This document shows positions 29,678 through 39,896 of a stretch of 64,000 nucleotides of DNA, one piece after another. Origin of the DNA: an uncultured Akkermansia sp. (GTDB lineage: Bacteria > Verrucomicrobiota > Verrucomicrobiia > Verrucomicrobiales > Akkermansiaceae); assembly GCA_947601655.1 (NCBI GenBank), contig CANQGG010000001.1, positions 62,001-126,000 of the forward strand, read 5' to 3'. Made by a program: the position numbers and the translations under genes. Every line of letters starts with the position of its first letter. Within the stretch, counting starts at the first letter, position 1. The notes beneath the pieces were generated by a model. The model was not told where the DNA came from. It saw nothing but the letters and a program-made list of their open reading frames with translations, and did not search any database.

Positions 29678-30898
29678 TCAGTTCAGGGGGATATCGATTT
29701 GGCGTTCATCAAGGGAAAGGTAGCAGGCAGGATCAGAGCCGTACCAATGACCATTTGCAATAGCAGCGCGGGTGCGATAACCGCCGCCGCAGAGGGGAAA
29801 AAGCCTGCACGTTGCGCAGGGACCGGAAAGCTTTTGCTGGCGCTCAGCAGGATCGTCACTGCCGCGCAGCTCGTGAAGCTGGTCTGCAGCCGCAGATTGG
29901 TCGGCGGCCTCCCAAATTCGGGAGAAAGGAGTGTCCTTGACATTGCCCAGGGTAAGCTGCTGCCAAAATTGGTCAGGGTGGATGCGACCCTGAGTATCGA
30001 TATTGGCAATGCCCCGACCGGAGCTGTTGGCGCCCCCGCCGTTCCATGTGAGCAGGCGCAATGTCTGCCGCGCGAGAGGATTCTTTTCTTTCAGCTGACG
30101 AAGGAGCAGATAAACGCCATCAGCCGGTTGGGTGACAGTGAGTAGCTCCCGACTGCTCCCGGCGGCGTGCCACTTTTCAACCCGAGCAATGAGCATGTCG
30201 AGCGCAGCACGCGATTCTTCCGGATGCAGTGCCGCCACATCTACGCCACGTCCCATGGGCACGAGGTGGTAAAAGCAGACGCGCGGGATATTCTCACGCT
30301 CGATATAATCGAGAATCTGCGGCATGCTCTGCACGTTGTTGCGGGTGAGGGTGAGGCGAAGCCCTGTTTTTTGCCCTACTTCTTCGCAAAGCCGAAACCC
30401 GCGGATAGCGGCATCAAAGGCTCCCGGGACGCCGCGGAATTGATCGTGCACGGAGCCGATGCCATCCAGTGAGATGCCCACGTATGCGACACCGACCTCC
30501 TTGAAGAGGCGCGCCCATTCCGGGGTGATGCGGGTGCCGTTGGTCGAGATAGTGATCTTCAGACCTCGGGAGGATGCCCTCTTCAGCAGCTCCGGCAGGT
30601 GCGGATGCAGCAGGGGTTCTCCGCCGGAGAGAAGCAGGGCGCTTGCGCCGTAGTCCGCAAGGTCATCAATTACCGCGCAGCATTGTTCAAGAGTGAGTTC
30701 TCCCGGGTAGATTTCTGCATGAGAATCGGCATAACAGTGCACGCAGCGCAGGTTGCAGGTGCGGGTGATGTTCCACACCACAATGGGTTTGCGCTTGCGG
30801 GCGGTGGATGGTGCGCAGGTTCCGGCGCAGGAAACACCGTAGCGGAGGTGGTCAGCGGGTTGCTGGGTGCCTGTCCAGAGGCGTGTGATGTTGATCAT
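29678..30898 (-). CDS. Radical SAM/SPASM protein, AhbC/NirJ-like
   Basis: NITRTCNLRCVHCYADS, GGEPLLHPHLPELL, SPASM-like CATCRLFPLCGGG. Confidence 0.75.
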   Translation of the reverse strand: MINITRLWTGTQQPADHLRYGVSCAGTCAPSTARKRKPIVVWNITRTCNLRCVHCYADSHAEIYPGELTLEQCCAVIDDLADYGASALLLSGGEPLLHPHLPELLKRASSRGLKITISTNGTRITPEWARLFKEVGVAYVGISLDGIGSVHDQFRGVPGAFDAAIRGFRLCEEVGQKTGLRLTLTRNNVQSMPQILDYIERENIPRVCFYHLVPMGRGVDVAALHPEESRAALDMLIARVEKWHAAGSSRELLTVTQPADGVYLLLRQLKEKNPLARQTLRLLTWNGGGANSSGRGIANIDTQGRIHPDQFWQQLTLGNVKDTPFSRIWEAADQSAAADQLHELRGSDDPAERQQKLSGPCATCRLFPLCGGGYRTRAAIANGHWYGSDPACYLSLDERQIDIPLN

Positions 30899-30904
30899 AG
30901 GTGC

Positions 30905-31990
30905 TCAGGAAGATGGGGTGCGCATAGCGATTGGGGCGTAGCAGCAGAGGGGTTCCGCAGCGAACATATCGCCGGTCATCTCGTAAGCCCTCGCACGGGA
31001 ACCGCCACAGATGTGACGGAACTCACAGCAGCCGCACTTACCGCCGAGTGCATCATCGTCACGCAGCTTTTGCATTATTGGATGCTCGCGATAGGTTTTG
31101 ATGAGGTCCGCGTGCCGCACATTGCCAAGGCTGATCTGCAGGAAGCCACTGGGCTGCATTTCCCCGGTGTGGGAGATGAAGAAAACGCCCTTTCCGTCGC
31201 GCGTAGGGATGAGGTGACGCGGCGCAGGAGCTTTACCTTCTGCCGCTTCTCGCAGCAAAGCGCGTCGGAAGTGGTGTCCCTCCGTGGTTTTGATGACGAA
31301 GGGGAGATTTCCCTTGCGGAGTTCAAGCACGCGCTGCCAGACAGTTTCTAGCTGTTCGGCGGTAGGGAGCTCCTCCATTGTAGCGCGTCCTGTGGGCACG
31401 AGAACGAAGAGGCTCCAGACATCCGGGAGGATGCGCTGCATGAGTGCCTCAAAGAGGGGTAGCTCTCGGATGGTGCTCCTGGAAAGGGTGGTGTTCACCT
31501 GCAGCATGAGACCTGCCTCCTTAGCGCGCCGAGCGGCTTCCAAGGTGCGGTCAAAGGTGTGAGGCACGCCACGAAAGCGGTCATGCGTCTCCGCTGTGGC
31601 GCCGTCCAGACTCAGGCTCAGACTGCTCACGCCTGCAGTGCGCATTTCTTCCCAATTCGTCCGCAGCAGCAGGGGAGTTGCCGCCGGACTCAGCGCCACA
31701 CGCAAACCGGAACCGGCCGTACGCCGAACGATATCCAACAAATCTTCGCGCATCATGGGGTCACCACCGGTGAGCACAAGCATCTGCGGATGCAACTGCG
31801 CGATTTGGTCGGCCAGCTTCATGGCTTCCGCATGCGTCAATTCATCCGGAGCAGGTTTTTTCTGCGCCTCTGCGCGGCAATGGCGGCACGCCAGTGCGCA
31901 GGCACGCGTTACTTCCCAGAAGAGGATGAAGGGGCGTTCGCTGTAATCGGCGGGGTTCAAGGTGCTGCCATTGTACACTACGCCGTGCAA
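30905..31990 (-). CDS. Radical SAM/SPASM protein, TIGR04053 (NirJ/AhbD-like)
   Basis: EVTRACALACRHCRAEA, LTGGDPMMREDL, CGCCEFRHICGGSRARAYEMTGDMFAAEPLCCY. Confidence 0.75.
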   Translation of the reverse strand: MHGVVYNGSTLNPADYSERPFILFWEVTRACALACRHCRAEAQKKPAPDELTHAEAMKLADQIAQLHPQMLVLTGGDPMMREDLLDIVRRTAGSGLRVALSPAATPLLLRTNWEEMRTAGVSSLSLSLDGATAETHDRFRGVPHTFDRTLEAARRAKEAGLMLQVNTTLSRSTIRELPLFEALMQRILPDVWSLFVLVPTGRATMEELPTAEQLETVWQRVLELRKGNLPFVIKTTEGHHFRRALLREAAEGKAPAPRHLIPTRDGKGVFFISHTGEMQPSGFLQISLGNVRHADLIKTYREHPIMQKLRDDDALGGKCGCCEFRHICGGSRARAYEMTGDMFAAEPLCCYAPIAMRTPSS

Positions 31991-32235
31991 AAAGCAAGCA
32001 AGGCGCGATCTAAAAAGCAGACGATGATCTATTCAAATTTGCTGATGAACAGAGAAGAGATGAAAGAAAAAGAATCGGCGTAATTTGAAAAAAGAGGCAA
32101 CGGATACCAGGCAAACCTCCGTACCCGGCCTGGATGCTCCATGGGCTCAGTTGCCGTTGAGAGCGTAACGTGGGGCTTGCAATGTGGGAAGGTTATGTTA
32201 AAATAGCCCCTGGTACGAACCTATTTAACAGATCC

Positions 32236-33327
32236 ATGGCAATTAAACTGTTTATCCCCGGACCGACCGTCGTGTCGGATGCAATTTTGTCTGCGTTAAG
32301 TACCCCGATGATCAGCCACCGTTCGAAAGCGGCGTCAGAGCTCCAGAAACGCATCTCAGATAATCTGCAGAAGGTGCTGTTTACGCAGAATCGCATATTA
32401 CTCTCGACTTCTTCGGGCTCAGGATTGATGGAGGGAGCCATTCGTTCCTGCACGGCGAAGCGTGCGGCAGTGTTTTCCATCGGCGCGTTTGGCGACAAAT
32501 GGTTCAAGATGGCCAAGACCAATGGTGTGCCGGCCGACAAATTCTCCAGCACCATGGGTGAACCGACCACCCCGGAGATGGTGGATGAAGCGCTGTCCAC
32601 CGGCAAGTATGACCTCATCACGGTCACCCACAATGAAACCTCATCCGGCGTGCAGAACCCTGTGGAAGAAATCGCCGAGGTGATGAAGAAGTACCCGGAT
32701 GTGGTGTGGTGCGTAGACGCCGTTTCCTCCGCCGTGGGATCGAAGATAGAGACGGACAAGCTGGGCATTGACGTATTGATCACCTCCACGCAGAAAGCGC
32801 TGGCATTGCCGCCGGGTCTGGCGATCGCCGCGGTGAGTCGCAAGGCGTATGACCGCACGGAGAAGGTGGAAAACCGCGGTTTGTACTTCGACTTACGCAA
32901 CCTCTGGGACTTCATCGACAAGAAGAACTACCAGTATACGTCCACGCCGTGCCTGCCGCTGATGTTTGCGCTGGATGCGCAGCTCAAGCACATTATCGAT
33001 GAAGAGGGCATTGAAGCCCGCTTTGCACGCCATGAAAAGATGGCTGAGTTTACCCGCGCTTGGGCGGATGAATACTTCCGCGTGTACCCGAATCGCAAGC
33101 ATCTCTCCAAGACTCTCACTGTCATTGATGCCCATCCCAAAGGCAAGAATGAGCTCATCTCCGTGGGTGAGTTGAACAAGGCGCTTGCCGAGCGCAGCAT
33201 GCAGATCGGCAACGGCTACGGCGATCTGAAGGATAAAACATTCCGCATCGCGCACATGGGCGAGCTCACCATGGACGACATGAAGGAGGTCACCTCCGCT
33301 ATCGTGGAAATCCTGCACCTCGCCTGA
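32236..33327 (+). CDS. Class V aminotransferase (SerC / alanine-glyoxylate aminotransferase-like)
   Basis: IPGPTVVSDAILSAL...HRSKAASELQ...VTHNETSSGVQNP...VDAVSSAVGSK...STQKALALPPGLA. Confidence 0.85.
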   Translation: MAIKLFIPGPTVVSDAILSALSTPMISHRSKAASELQKRISDNLQKVLFTQNRILLSTSSGSGLMEGAIRSCTAKRAAVFSIGAFGDKWFKMAKTNGVPADKFSSTMGEPTTPEMVDEALSTGKYDLITVTHNETSSGVQNPVEEIAEVMKKYPDVVWCVDAVSSAVGSKIETDKLGIDVLITSTQKALALPPGLAIAAVSRKAYDRTEKVENRGLYFDLRNLWDFIDKKNYQYTSTPCLPLMFALDAQLKHIIDEEGIEARFARHEKMAEFTRAWADEYFRVYPNRKHLSKTLTVIDAHPKGKNELISVGELNKALAERSMQIGNGYGDLKDKTFRIAHMGELTMDDMKEVTSAIVEILHLA

Positions 33328-33358
33328 TTCCTCCCAACGGACACCCCTGCCCCAAGCC

Positions 33359-33796
33359 ATGACACCGCAATTCGTGCTGCCCTATCAAGTGATGTACTAC
33401 GACACGGATTGCGGGGGCGTGGTGCACAATCTTGCCTACTTGCGCTGGGTGGAGGAATGCCGCACCAAGATGTCCACCGCTATCGGCATTGACTGGGCAC
33501 GCATGGCGAAGGAGGAAAACCGCCACTGCGTGCTGGTGAGCCACGAGGTGCATTACCATTCCCCCGCCTTCCTGGCGGATGATGTTCGCGTGGTCGGCTG
33601 TGTGGAAAGCGTGGAGAAATCTTCCATTTACTTCCTCTTTGAAGTACGGCGCGCAGAGAACGACAAACTCTGCGTCACCGTACGCCAACGTCTCGCCGTG
33701 GTGCAGATGCCTCAGGGGCGTCCCTGCCGCATCCCCGCCGAGTGGCATTCCCTCGCCGACTCCTCCCAAAGCGCGGAATCTCTGCTCAAATCGTAG
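33359..33796 (+). CDS. YbgC/FadM-type acyl-CoA thioesterase
   Basis: YQVMYYDTDCGGVVHNLAYLRWVEECRT hotdog signature. Confidence 0.85.
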   Translation: MTPQFVLPYQVMYYDTDCGGVVHNLAYLRWVEECRTKMSTAIGIDWARMAKEENRHCVLVSHEVHYHSPAFLADDVRVVGCVESVEKSSIYFLFEVRRAENDKLCVTVRQRLAVVQMPQGRPCRIPAEWHSLADSSQSAESLLKS

Positions 33797-34508
33797 ACGC
33801 TGCGTCGGCGGAGGCTGTGTCCCCCTTCGGCGCGTTTATGCCGCCGATGAGCAATACCATCTCGCCCTTCATCGGCTGCTTTGCGAATTGCTCCGCGAGT
33901 TCAGCGGCCGTGCCGCGGTGAAATTCTTCGTGTACCTTGGTGAGCTCGCGCGCCACGCAAACCTGTGCCCCAGGCTGCGCCTCTGCCAGCTCCTTCAATG
34001 TAGTCGCCATGCGGTAGGGCGACTCGTAAAATATGCTCGTGTAGGGCTGCGCCGCCGCCGCCGCGAGAACCCTCTGCCTCTTCCCTTTTTTCACCGGGAG
34101 AAACCCACCGAAGAAAAACGAATCACTCGGCAGAGCGGAACCCACCAGTGCCGTCACGACTGCGGATGGCCCCGGCAGAACTGTGTAGCTGATGCCGCGA
34201 CGCTGCAGCTCGGTGACGAGTCGGTAGCCGGGATCACTCACGCCGGGCATGCCCGCATCAGACACCACAGCGAAGCGTTCGCCCGCCTCCGCGCGTTCTG
34301 CCACTTGAACCGCGCGTTCCCGTTCGTTGTGCTCGTGCAAACTGAGCAGTGGTTTGCGGATGCCGTAATGTGCCAGCAGAGGCGCCGTGTGGCGGGTGTC
34401 CTCACAACAGATCGTATCTACCTCTCCCAGCACGTCAAGAGCTCGCCTCGTGATGTCTTCACGGTTGCCGATGGGCAGAGCCACAAAACTCACAGCATGC
34501 GAAATCAT
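33786..34508 (-). CDS. rsmI: 16S rRNA 2'-O-ribose C1402 methyltransferase
   Basis: LPIGNREDITRRALDVLGEVDTICCEDTRHT...SDAGMPGVSDPGYRLV...LPGPSAVVTAL. Confidence 0.92.
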   Translation of the reverse strand: MISHAVSFVALPIGNREDITRRALDVLGEVDTICCEDTRHTAPLLAHYGIRKPLLSLHEHNERERAVQVAERAEAGERFAVVSDAGMPGVSDPGYRLVTELQRRGISYTVLPGPSAVVTALVGSALPSDSFFFGGFLPVKKGKRQRVLAAAAAQPYTSIFYESPYRMATTLKELAEAQPGAQVCVARELTKVHEEFHRGTAAELAEQFAKQPMKGEMVLLIGGINAPKGDTASADAASTI

Positions 34509-35032
34509 GGAATCGTCATGCGTTGCACAATTTTTTCCGCTACCTGACGCGTGGCGTAAGAGAGAGCGCTATCACGGGCCGTTTGCACATTGCCCGTCTC
34601 ATCATTGAAGTAGCTTCCCTCCGCGCTCACGTTACCGGAAAGAAGAACTTTGCCCGTGCTGTTCTGCACAACAAAGTAGTGAGCCATTACGGTGAGTCCT
34701 ATTTCCGTGCTCAGGTAAGTGTTGCGTGAATCTGTGCGCAGCCCCCTGGCTTCAACGGATGTAATCTCTCCGGAAATAGTAATATCAGCATGTTTGGAGG
34801 AGAGAAAGCGGAAAGAACCATCACGCTGAAGTTCCTCCCCCAGGGCGGTGGTAAGTTGCATAGCAACATCCGGATAGAGCGAGTGATTCGCAAACATTGA
34901 GATACTCGCGCTTTTCATATTAGCCAGGGAACGGTTGCGAACGCCTCCTAAGTGATAGCCGCAGGATGCCAGAACAAGCGCCATAAGTAAAACGCTTGCG
35001 AAAAGACAGGGAATGGATAGCGGGCGGTACAT
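34505..35032 (-). CDS. lptE: LptE-like LPS assembly lipoprotein
   Basis: ALVLASCGYHLGG lipobox; small OM lipoprotein layout. Confidence 0.7.
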   Translation of the reverse strand: MYRPLSIPCLFASVLLMALVLASCGYHLGGVRNRSLANMKSASISMFANHSLYPDVAMQLTTALGEELQRDGSFRFLSSKHADITISGEITSVEARGLRTDSRNTYLSTEIGLTVMAHYFVVQNSTGKVLLSGNVSAEGSYFNDETGNVQTARDSALSYATRQVAEKIVQRMTIP

Positions 35033-35036
35033 AATA

Positions 35037-36011
35037 TCATCTCTTTATCGCTGCCGCCTGCTGCGCCGCCAACAGCGCATGTGCCCTCACAAGAAGCTCC
35101 TGCGCTTGTTTGCCCGCCTCCGGATTCACGCTTCGCCGCCGCACGACATCCTCCAGACAAAAGATGGCGGACTGATATTCGCGAGCACGTTCCAGATAGT
35201 AGCGTCCGACCTGCAACTCCTGCTCCAGCAGCAGACGCTGCATTTCCCGCACGCCGGCTTTGGCCTCCCCTGTCTTCTGATGATTCGGGAAGAGAAGAGA
35301 AAATTCTTCGTACGCTTCTTGCGCGCGATCCAGGTTCACCATGTTGTTGTCCCCGCGCGTGTGGCTGCTTGCCCAAAGACGCGCCATCATGAGCTGTGCC
35401 GCCGGGGCGTAAGGACTGTCTGGATGCTGTTCAACCAAATCTTTGTACACGTAACAGGCCTCCTCGTATCGCCTTTGCCGCACGAGATAGTCACCCAGGA
35501 CGCTGGATGCCGTGTCGGACATGTCAGCATACGGCGCATTTTTGATGATGGTTTGTAGCCATTCAATAATTTTGGAAGACTCCATGGGTACATCCCACAA
35601 CCAGAGCACTTTGCCTTTCAACCGTCCGGCGGCAGCGTCCGTCGCGATGGATAGCTGACGGTTGAGAGCCTTGGCATATAGTTCGCTGCCTTGGTAACGT
35701 TGCACGATTTTGTCATATTGCTTGAAGGCGCTTCGAGGATCATTCCGTCGCTCTTCAATTTCTCCAAGAAGCAGGCGTGCGTGCGGTGCGCAAGGTGCGA
35801 TCGCGTGATACTCAACGATTTCGTCCAGTGCCTTCTCAGCAGCAGAAAGTTTTCCTGCGGCTACCAGTTCACGCGCTTTGGACAAAAGCGCTTCCGCCTT
35901 GGCATCCTGAGCCGTAACCTGCCCTGCCGGCAGTAGGTCGGATGTCTGACTGCACATCGGAAGTAAGAGGCTGCTGCCCATCGCCAGCAGTGCAATTATC
36001 GTCTTTCTCAT
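35037..36011 (-). CDS. Tetratricopeptide-repeat (BamD/YbgF-like) periplasmic protein
   Basis: Repeated A..LL.A..L...G....A....D.IV motifs; start at MRKTIIALLAM. Confidence 0.65.
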   Translation of the reverse strand: MRKTIIALLAMGSSLLLPMCSQTSDLLPAGQVTAQDAKAEALLSKARELVAAGKLSAAEKALDEIVEYHAIAPCAPHARLLLGEIEERRNDPRSAFKQYDKIVQRYQGSELYAKALNRQLSIATDAAAGRLKGKVLWLWDVPMESSKIIEWLQTIIKNAPYADMSDTASSVLGDYLVRQRRYEEACYVYKDLVEQHPDSPYAPAAQLMMARLWASSHTRGDNNMVNLDRAQEAYEEFSLLFPNHQKTGEAKAGVREMQRLLLEQELQVGRYYLERAREYQSAIFCLEDVVRRRSVNPEAGKQAQELLVRAHALLAAQQAAAIKR

Positions 36012-36114
36012 ACAACTCAAGATTAGCATAGACACATTCCGTTGGCAAGAACAAGACGATGAACGGATGATGAATGACAAAGTATGGAGAAGACTTGCAT
36101 AGACGATAAAAGAG

Positions 36115-36150
36115 AGGAGGACGCGGCGGGGCATCCTCCTCTTCACAAAA
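36115..36150 (-). terminator. Terminator-like hairpin after the FKBP gene
   Basis: GAGGAGGATGCCCCGCCGCGTCCTCCTC followed by a T-rich run on the minus strand. Confidence 0.5.
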
Positions 36151-36177
36151 GCATCGATACTTTTTAATGAGATTCCC

Positions 36178-37038
36178 TTATTTGGCATCAGTGGGCATCC
36201 CGGCGGCCTTGAGCTGCTCAATCATTTCAGGCGTAAGCTGCATGGTTCCGGGCTTGGGCTCTTCAGCCTTTTCAATGCCGTGCAATTTGAATTTGAAGAT
36301 GAGCAGAGCATTTGGTCCGAGCTGTGCCGGAGCCTGCTCTCCGTACCCAAGCTCCGCTGGTACATACACCTCCCACTCCTCTCCGGTCGGCATCAGACTC
36401 AGCGCCTCCGCCACACCCGGTATCACTCCTCTCAGCTGGAAAGGAACTGGCGTCTCTGCTTTGTCAAATACCGTGCCATCCGCCAGTCGCCCCTCGTAGG
36501 TGACCATCAGTCGGGCATCTTTTCCATGCTTCTTCTCATCGTACTTCTCCCCACCTTCAGCAGGAGTGAGCACCTTATATTGCAAGCCACTCTTGGTGGT
36601 CTGCACGCCCTCTTTCTTGGCATTTTCAGAAAGGAAGGCCTTAGCTGCTGCCAGATTCTTTTCCGCAAGTTCTTTCTGGCGCGCTTCCAGCTTGTCGGAG
36701 AATGCCAGCATACAGGCTCGCAGCATTTCACGATCCATTCCGTTCATCTCTGCGCTTACTTTACCTTTCAAGCCGTCTGCAAGCGCGCTCACAAAGACCT
36801 GCGGATCGATGTCTTCGATGTGCAACGGACCAACTCCGGAAAGTTGCATGCCGGTATCATAACCCAAGTAGTAAGAGACTACCTTGAGAATCTGCTCCTG
36901 AGACGGAACAGGGAGTTGCTGAGGAGCTGCTGCCGGGGCGGCAGAGGGAGCCGACGGAGCGGCGGCATCCTGCGCAAAGGCTAGCGGCGTAAGCGTGCAG
37001 AGGCACGCGAGGGATTGCAATGTTATGTATTTTTTCAT
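36178..37038 (-). CDS. FKBP-type peptidyl-prolyl cis-trans isomerase, periplasmic
   Basis: Signal peptide; FKBP_N-like helical region; VTYEGRLADGTVFDKAETPVPFQLRGVIPGVAEALSLMPTGEEWEVYVPAELGYGE. Confidence 0.9.
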   Translation of the reverse strand: MKKYITLQSLACLCTLTPLAFAQDAAAPSAPSAAPAAAPQQLPVPSQEQILKVVSYYLGYDTGMQLSGVGPLHIEDIDPQVFVSALADGLKGKVSAEMNGMDREMLRACMLAFSDKLEARQKELAEKNLAAAKAFLSENAKKEGVQTTKSGLQYKVLTPAEGGEKYDEKKHGKDARLMVTYEGRLADGTVFDKAETPVPFQLRGVIPGVAEALSLMPTGEEWEVYVPAELGYGEQAPAQLGPNALLIFKFKLHGIEKAEEPKPGTMQLTPEMIEQLKAAGMPTDAK

Positions 37039-37055
37039 GGTGTGTTTATGCGTTA

Positions 37056-37565
37056 TCAAAATTCAAATTTTACGTGAGGAAGCGTTTTCCTTTCCCAAAC
37101 GGACAGGGCTGTCTTATAAAATTTTTTCAACTTATCTAGATCCTTGATTTGAAATTCAATGGAATGAGAATACGTACCTTCTGGAAATTTGACCGCCGGA
37201 GTGTCCGCGTCATCCTTCTGCGCAGATGCCTCCCTTGTTATCCTTTGCCGCGTCATGGAAGCGAGTTGTCCCGGGTTGTCCACCGGACTGATTTCCTGGG
37301 CAGGGTGAATGTAATAGAATCGGATAGTGTTGTTGCCTAGCGTGTCAATGGTAACCTGAGAAATGAGATTGTCGCCATTGAGACGGTAGTTGTGCATTGC
37401 AATGGCGGTAATCGTGTTGACATTGACGACGACGCTGTCATCCTTGGAGACGATGACGGACAAGAGGGACAGGCGAGGCTCCTGAACGGTGACGCTCTGA
37501 GCAGAGCTAAGGGACGCCGTCGCAACAGCGACCATCAGGAGAACAAGAGTGGTTATTTTGCGCAT
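37056..37565 (-). CDS. Hypothetical secreted protein
   Basis: Signal peptide MRKITTLVLLMVAVATASLSSAQ; no recognised domain. Confidence 0.5.
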   Translation of the reverse strand: MRKITTLVLLMVAVATASLSSAQSVTVQEPRLSLLSVIVSKDDSVVVNVNTITAIAMHNYRLNGDNLISQVTIDTLGNNTIRFYYIHPAQEISPVDNPGQLASMTRQRITREASAQKDDADTPAVKFPEGTYSHSIEFQIKDLDKLKKFYKTALSVWERKTLPHVKFEF

Positions 37566-37804
37566 AGATGATGTTCTTTCCCTTCTACGCTAACACTCCT
37601 TGCAAGTCAAGCCTATTCCGCGACTTACTGAGACATATCTAATGTTAGATATGTCAGTATGTTCTCTTTGCCGGAGCGGACAAACCAGCCACTTCACATC
37701 ACAGATGGCAGGCGCAAACACCGAAGTTTCACTTCTCGCATTGAGATCACATACGGTGTTCTCCTAACTCTTCACACTTCCGTCGTACTCATATACGAAC
37801 GTTC

Positions 37805-38452
37805 TTATTGCCAGGAACGAATATTGGAAACGTTGTCTTCATTGTTTCCCTTGTTATCCTTGCAATTGCCGAGGGCGTCGGCGCCAAGGGAATAGATGTC
37901 AAAATCCGGGTTGATTCCCTCGCCTGGCTCTTTGGTCTCAACATCCTTCATCTCATAGCCAAGTCGATAGCGGTAAATTCCTCCCCACGGGTCGAGTATC
38001 ACAAAAGACTTTTTTTTCTTCTTTTTCCCGGTCGGCTTGACAGATTTTTTGATAGCGGGAATGCCATTAATAACCTCGCTCATGTTTTTGATATCCTCAA
38101 TCGTGGTGAGCCCTTCGCAATACGGCGCGAGACGTTCACCAGTCGCCTTGTCGATATCCGGTTCCCCATCGCCGTCCGCATCACAGCTCAACGTAGTGTA
38201 TAAAACATGCGAACTCCACTCATTACCGTTGCCTCCCGGCAGTACATCACCATAGTCGGTGCGGTACGCATTCATCCCAGTTTCCAGCTGCGACACCTGT
38301 ATCTCAGCTGTTTTGTTCATCTCTCGGTTGTTAATCATCCCGGCGGCCTGCCAGGTCATGGCTCCCAGCACAGCAAGTATCGCTATGACCACAAAGACCT
38401 CAATGAGGGTAAATCCAGGCAAGGAAGAACCAGGTGTACGGCGTAGTTTCAT
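37805..38452 (-). CDS. Type II secretion/type IV pilus pseudopilin (GspG-like)
   Basis: G-FTLIEVFVVIAILAVLGAMTWQAAG prepilin N-terminus. Confidence 0.85.
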   Translation of the reverse strand: MKLRRTPGSSLPGFTLIEVFVVIAILAVLGAMTWQAAGMINNREMNKTAEIQVSQLETGMNAYRTDYGDVLPGGNGNEWSSHVLYTTLSCDADGDGEPDIDKATGERLAPYCEGLTTIEDIKNMSEVINGIPAIKKSVKPTGKKKKKKSFVILDPWGGIYRYRLGYEMKDVETKEPGEGINPDFDIYSLGADALGNCKDNKGNNEDNVSNIRSWQ

Positions 38453-38530
38453 GTAAGTATAAATTTTAGCTGGAGAAATCGTGCGCAAGTATCAAACCAC
38501 GCTTGACTTCAAGGGTACGCAACGTGTGGA

Positions 38531-39820
38531 CTAAACATTCTTGATAATTTCCATCATGGGCATGAACATGGCAAGCACAATACTACCGACGATCACAGCA
38601 AGGCCCACGATCATTAAGGGCTCCAACATAGCCGTAAGAGCGGTGACGGAGTTGTCCACTTCCTCATCGTAAACGTCCGCCACACGCATGAGCATGTCCG
38701 GCAAACGTCCTGTTTCCTCACCCACATCTACCATGGAGAGAACCATGGGTGGGAAGATATTGCTGGTGGTCATGGGAGTGACGATGGATTCACCCTCACG
38801 TACGGCGTCATGTACTTTGGAAACAGCATCCGCCACGATAATGTTGCCGGCCGTGTCGCGGGTAATGTTGAGAGCCTGCAGAATAGGTACGCCGGAGGAA
38901 ACGAGAGTACCGAAAGTGCGGGAGAAACGCGCAACAGCATTGACCTGGTTGAGGTGTCCGAGTTTTGGCAATTTCAGCATCATGGCATCCACTACGCGTC
39001 CCCCCTTCGGGGTGCGACGCCAGAGAGTGGTGAAGATAATAGCGCCCACAATGAGAGCAATAGCAAGGAGGGCATTCGGCACAAAGGGAATGACATCCGT
39101 GGCCATGCAGTTGTCCGAGAAGTTGAAGACAAACTGCGAGAACGCAGGAAGTTCCATATTCTGTCCCTCAAACATCTGCTTGAACTTGGGCACAATGACG
39201 AGCATGAGGAAAACGAGAATGCCAAGAGCAATGACCATGATGATTACAGGATAAACCATGGCGGACACAATCTTGCCGCGAAGCTTACCCGCTTTTTCCT
39301 GGTACTCAGCAAGACGCTTGAGCACAACCTCCAGCACACCGCCTATCTCACCAGCCTTTACCATGTTCACGAAAAGACGGTTAAAGAGCTTTGGAAAGGT
39401 GGAAAGGGCGTCTGAGAAAGTAGAGCCTCCTTGCACAGCATCTGCCAGTGAGCTAATGGTGGCCCTCAGATTGGGATTCGGCTCCTGCTTGGTGAGAACT
39501 TGCAGACTCTGCAGGAGCGGAAGGCCGGCATCAATCAGCGTAGCAAGCTGGCGCGTGAATATCATGAGTTCCTTCTGGTTGACTCCGGTCCCTGCCTTAC
39601 CCTGCCCCTGCTTTTTCTTGCCTTTTGGTTTCTTATTGGAAGCATCCTGAGATTTCTCTGCTTGAGCCGGGGAAGAAGCTGCGTCCGCTTCCACGCACTC
39701 GCGCACGAGTAAGCCTTGCGCGCGCACCATCTCCATGGCCGCTATCTTATTGTCGGCTGAGACAATCCCGGTTTTTTCTGCGCCGTTCTGGTCGAGCGCG
39801 GTATATTTGAAGTTAGGCAT
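38531..39820 (-). CDS. GspF/PilC-type inner-membrane platform protein
   Basis: FTRQLATLIDAGLPLLQSLQVL...RTFGTLVSSGVPILQAL. Confidence 0.92.
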   Translation of the reverse strand: MPNFKYTALDQNGAEKTGIVSADNKIAAMEMVRAQGLLVRECVEADAASSPAQAEKSQDASNKKPKGKKKQGQGKAGTGVNQKELMIFTRQLATLIDAGLPLLQSLQVLTKQEPNPNLRATISSLADAVQGGSTFSDALSTFPKLFNRLFVNMVKAGEIGGVLEVVLKRLAEYQEKAGKLRGKIVSAMVYPVIIMVIALGILVFLMLVIVPKFKQMFEGQNMELPAFSQFVFNFSDNCMATDVIPFVPNALLAIALIVGAIIFTTLWRRTPKGGRVVDAMMLKLPKLGHLNQVNAVARFSRTFGTLVSSGVPILQALNITRDTAGNIIVADAVSKVHDAVREGESIVTPMTTSNIFPPMVLSMVDVGEETGRLPDMLMRVADVYDEEVDNSVTALTAMLEPLMIVGLAVIVGSIVLAMFMPMMEIIKNV

Positions 39821-39896
39821 AAGAAGAATAAGATGAGTTAAAGGGTACGAAAGCTAAAGTCTCCTGGTTATTTCTAACAGCTCTTCATTAGTGAAA

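Noticed and set aside
33579-34547. 322-aa plus-strand ORF across the thioesterase and rsmI
   Set aside because: Overlaps two confidently identified genes in other frames; Arg/Cys-rich spurious translation
37995-38035. T8 run (K6 on the coding strand) in the pseudopilin as a phase-variable tract
   Set aside because: Encodes a lysine-rich stretch in frame; an 8-nt A/T run is not exceptional
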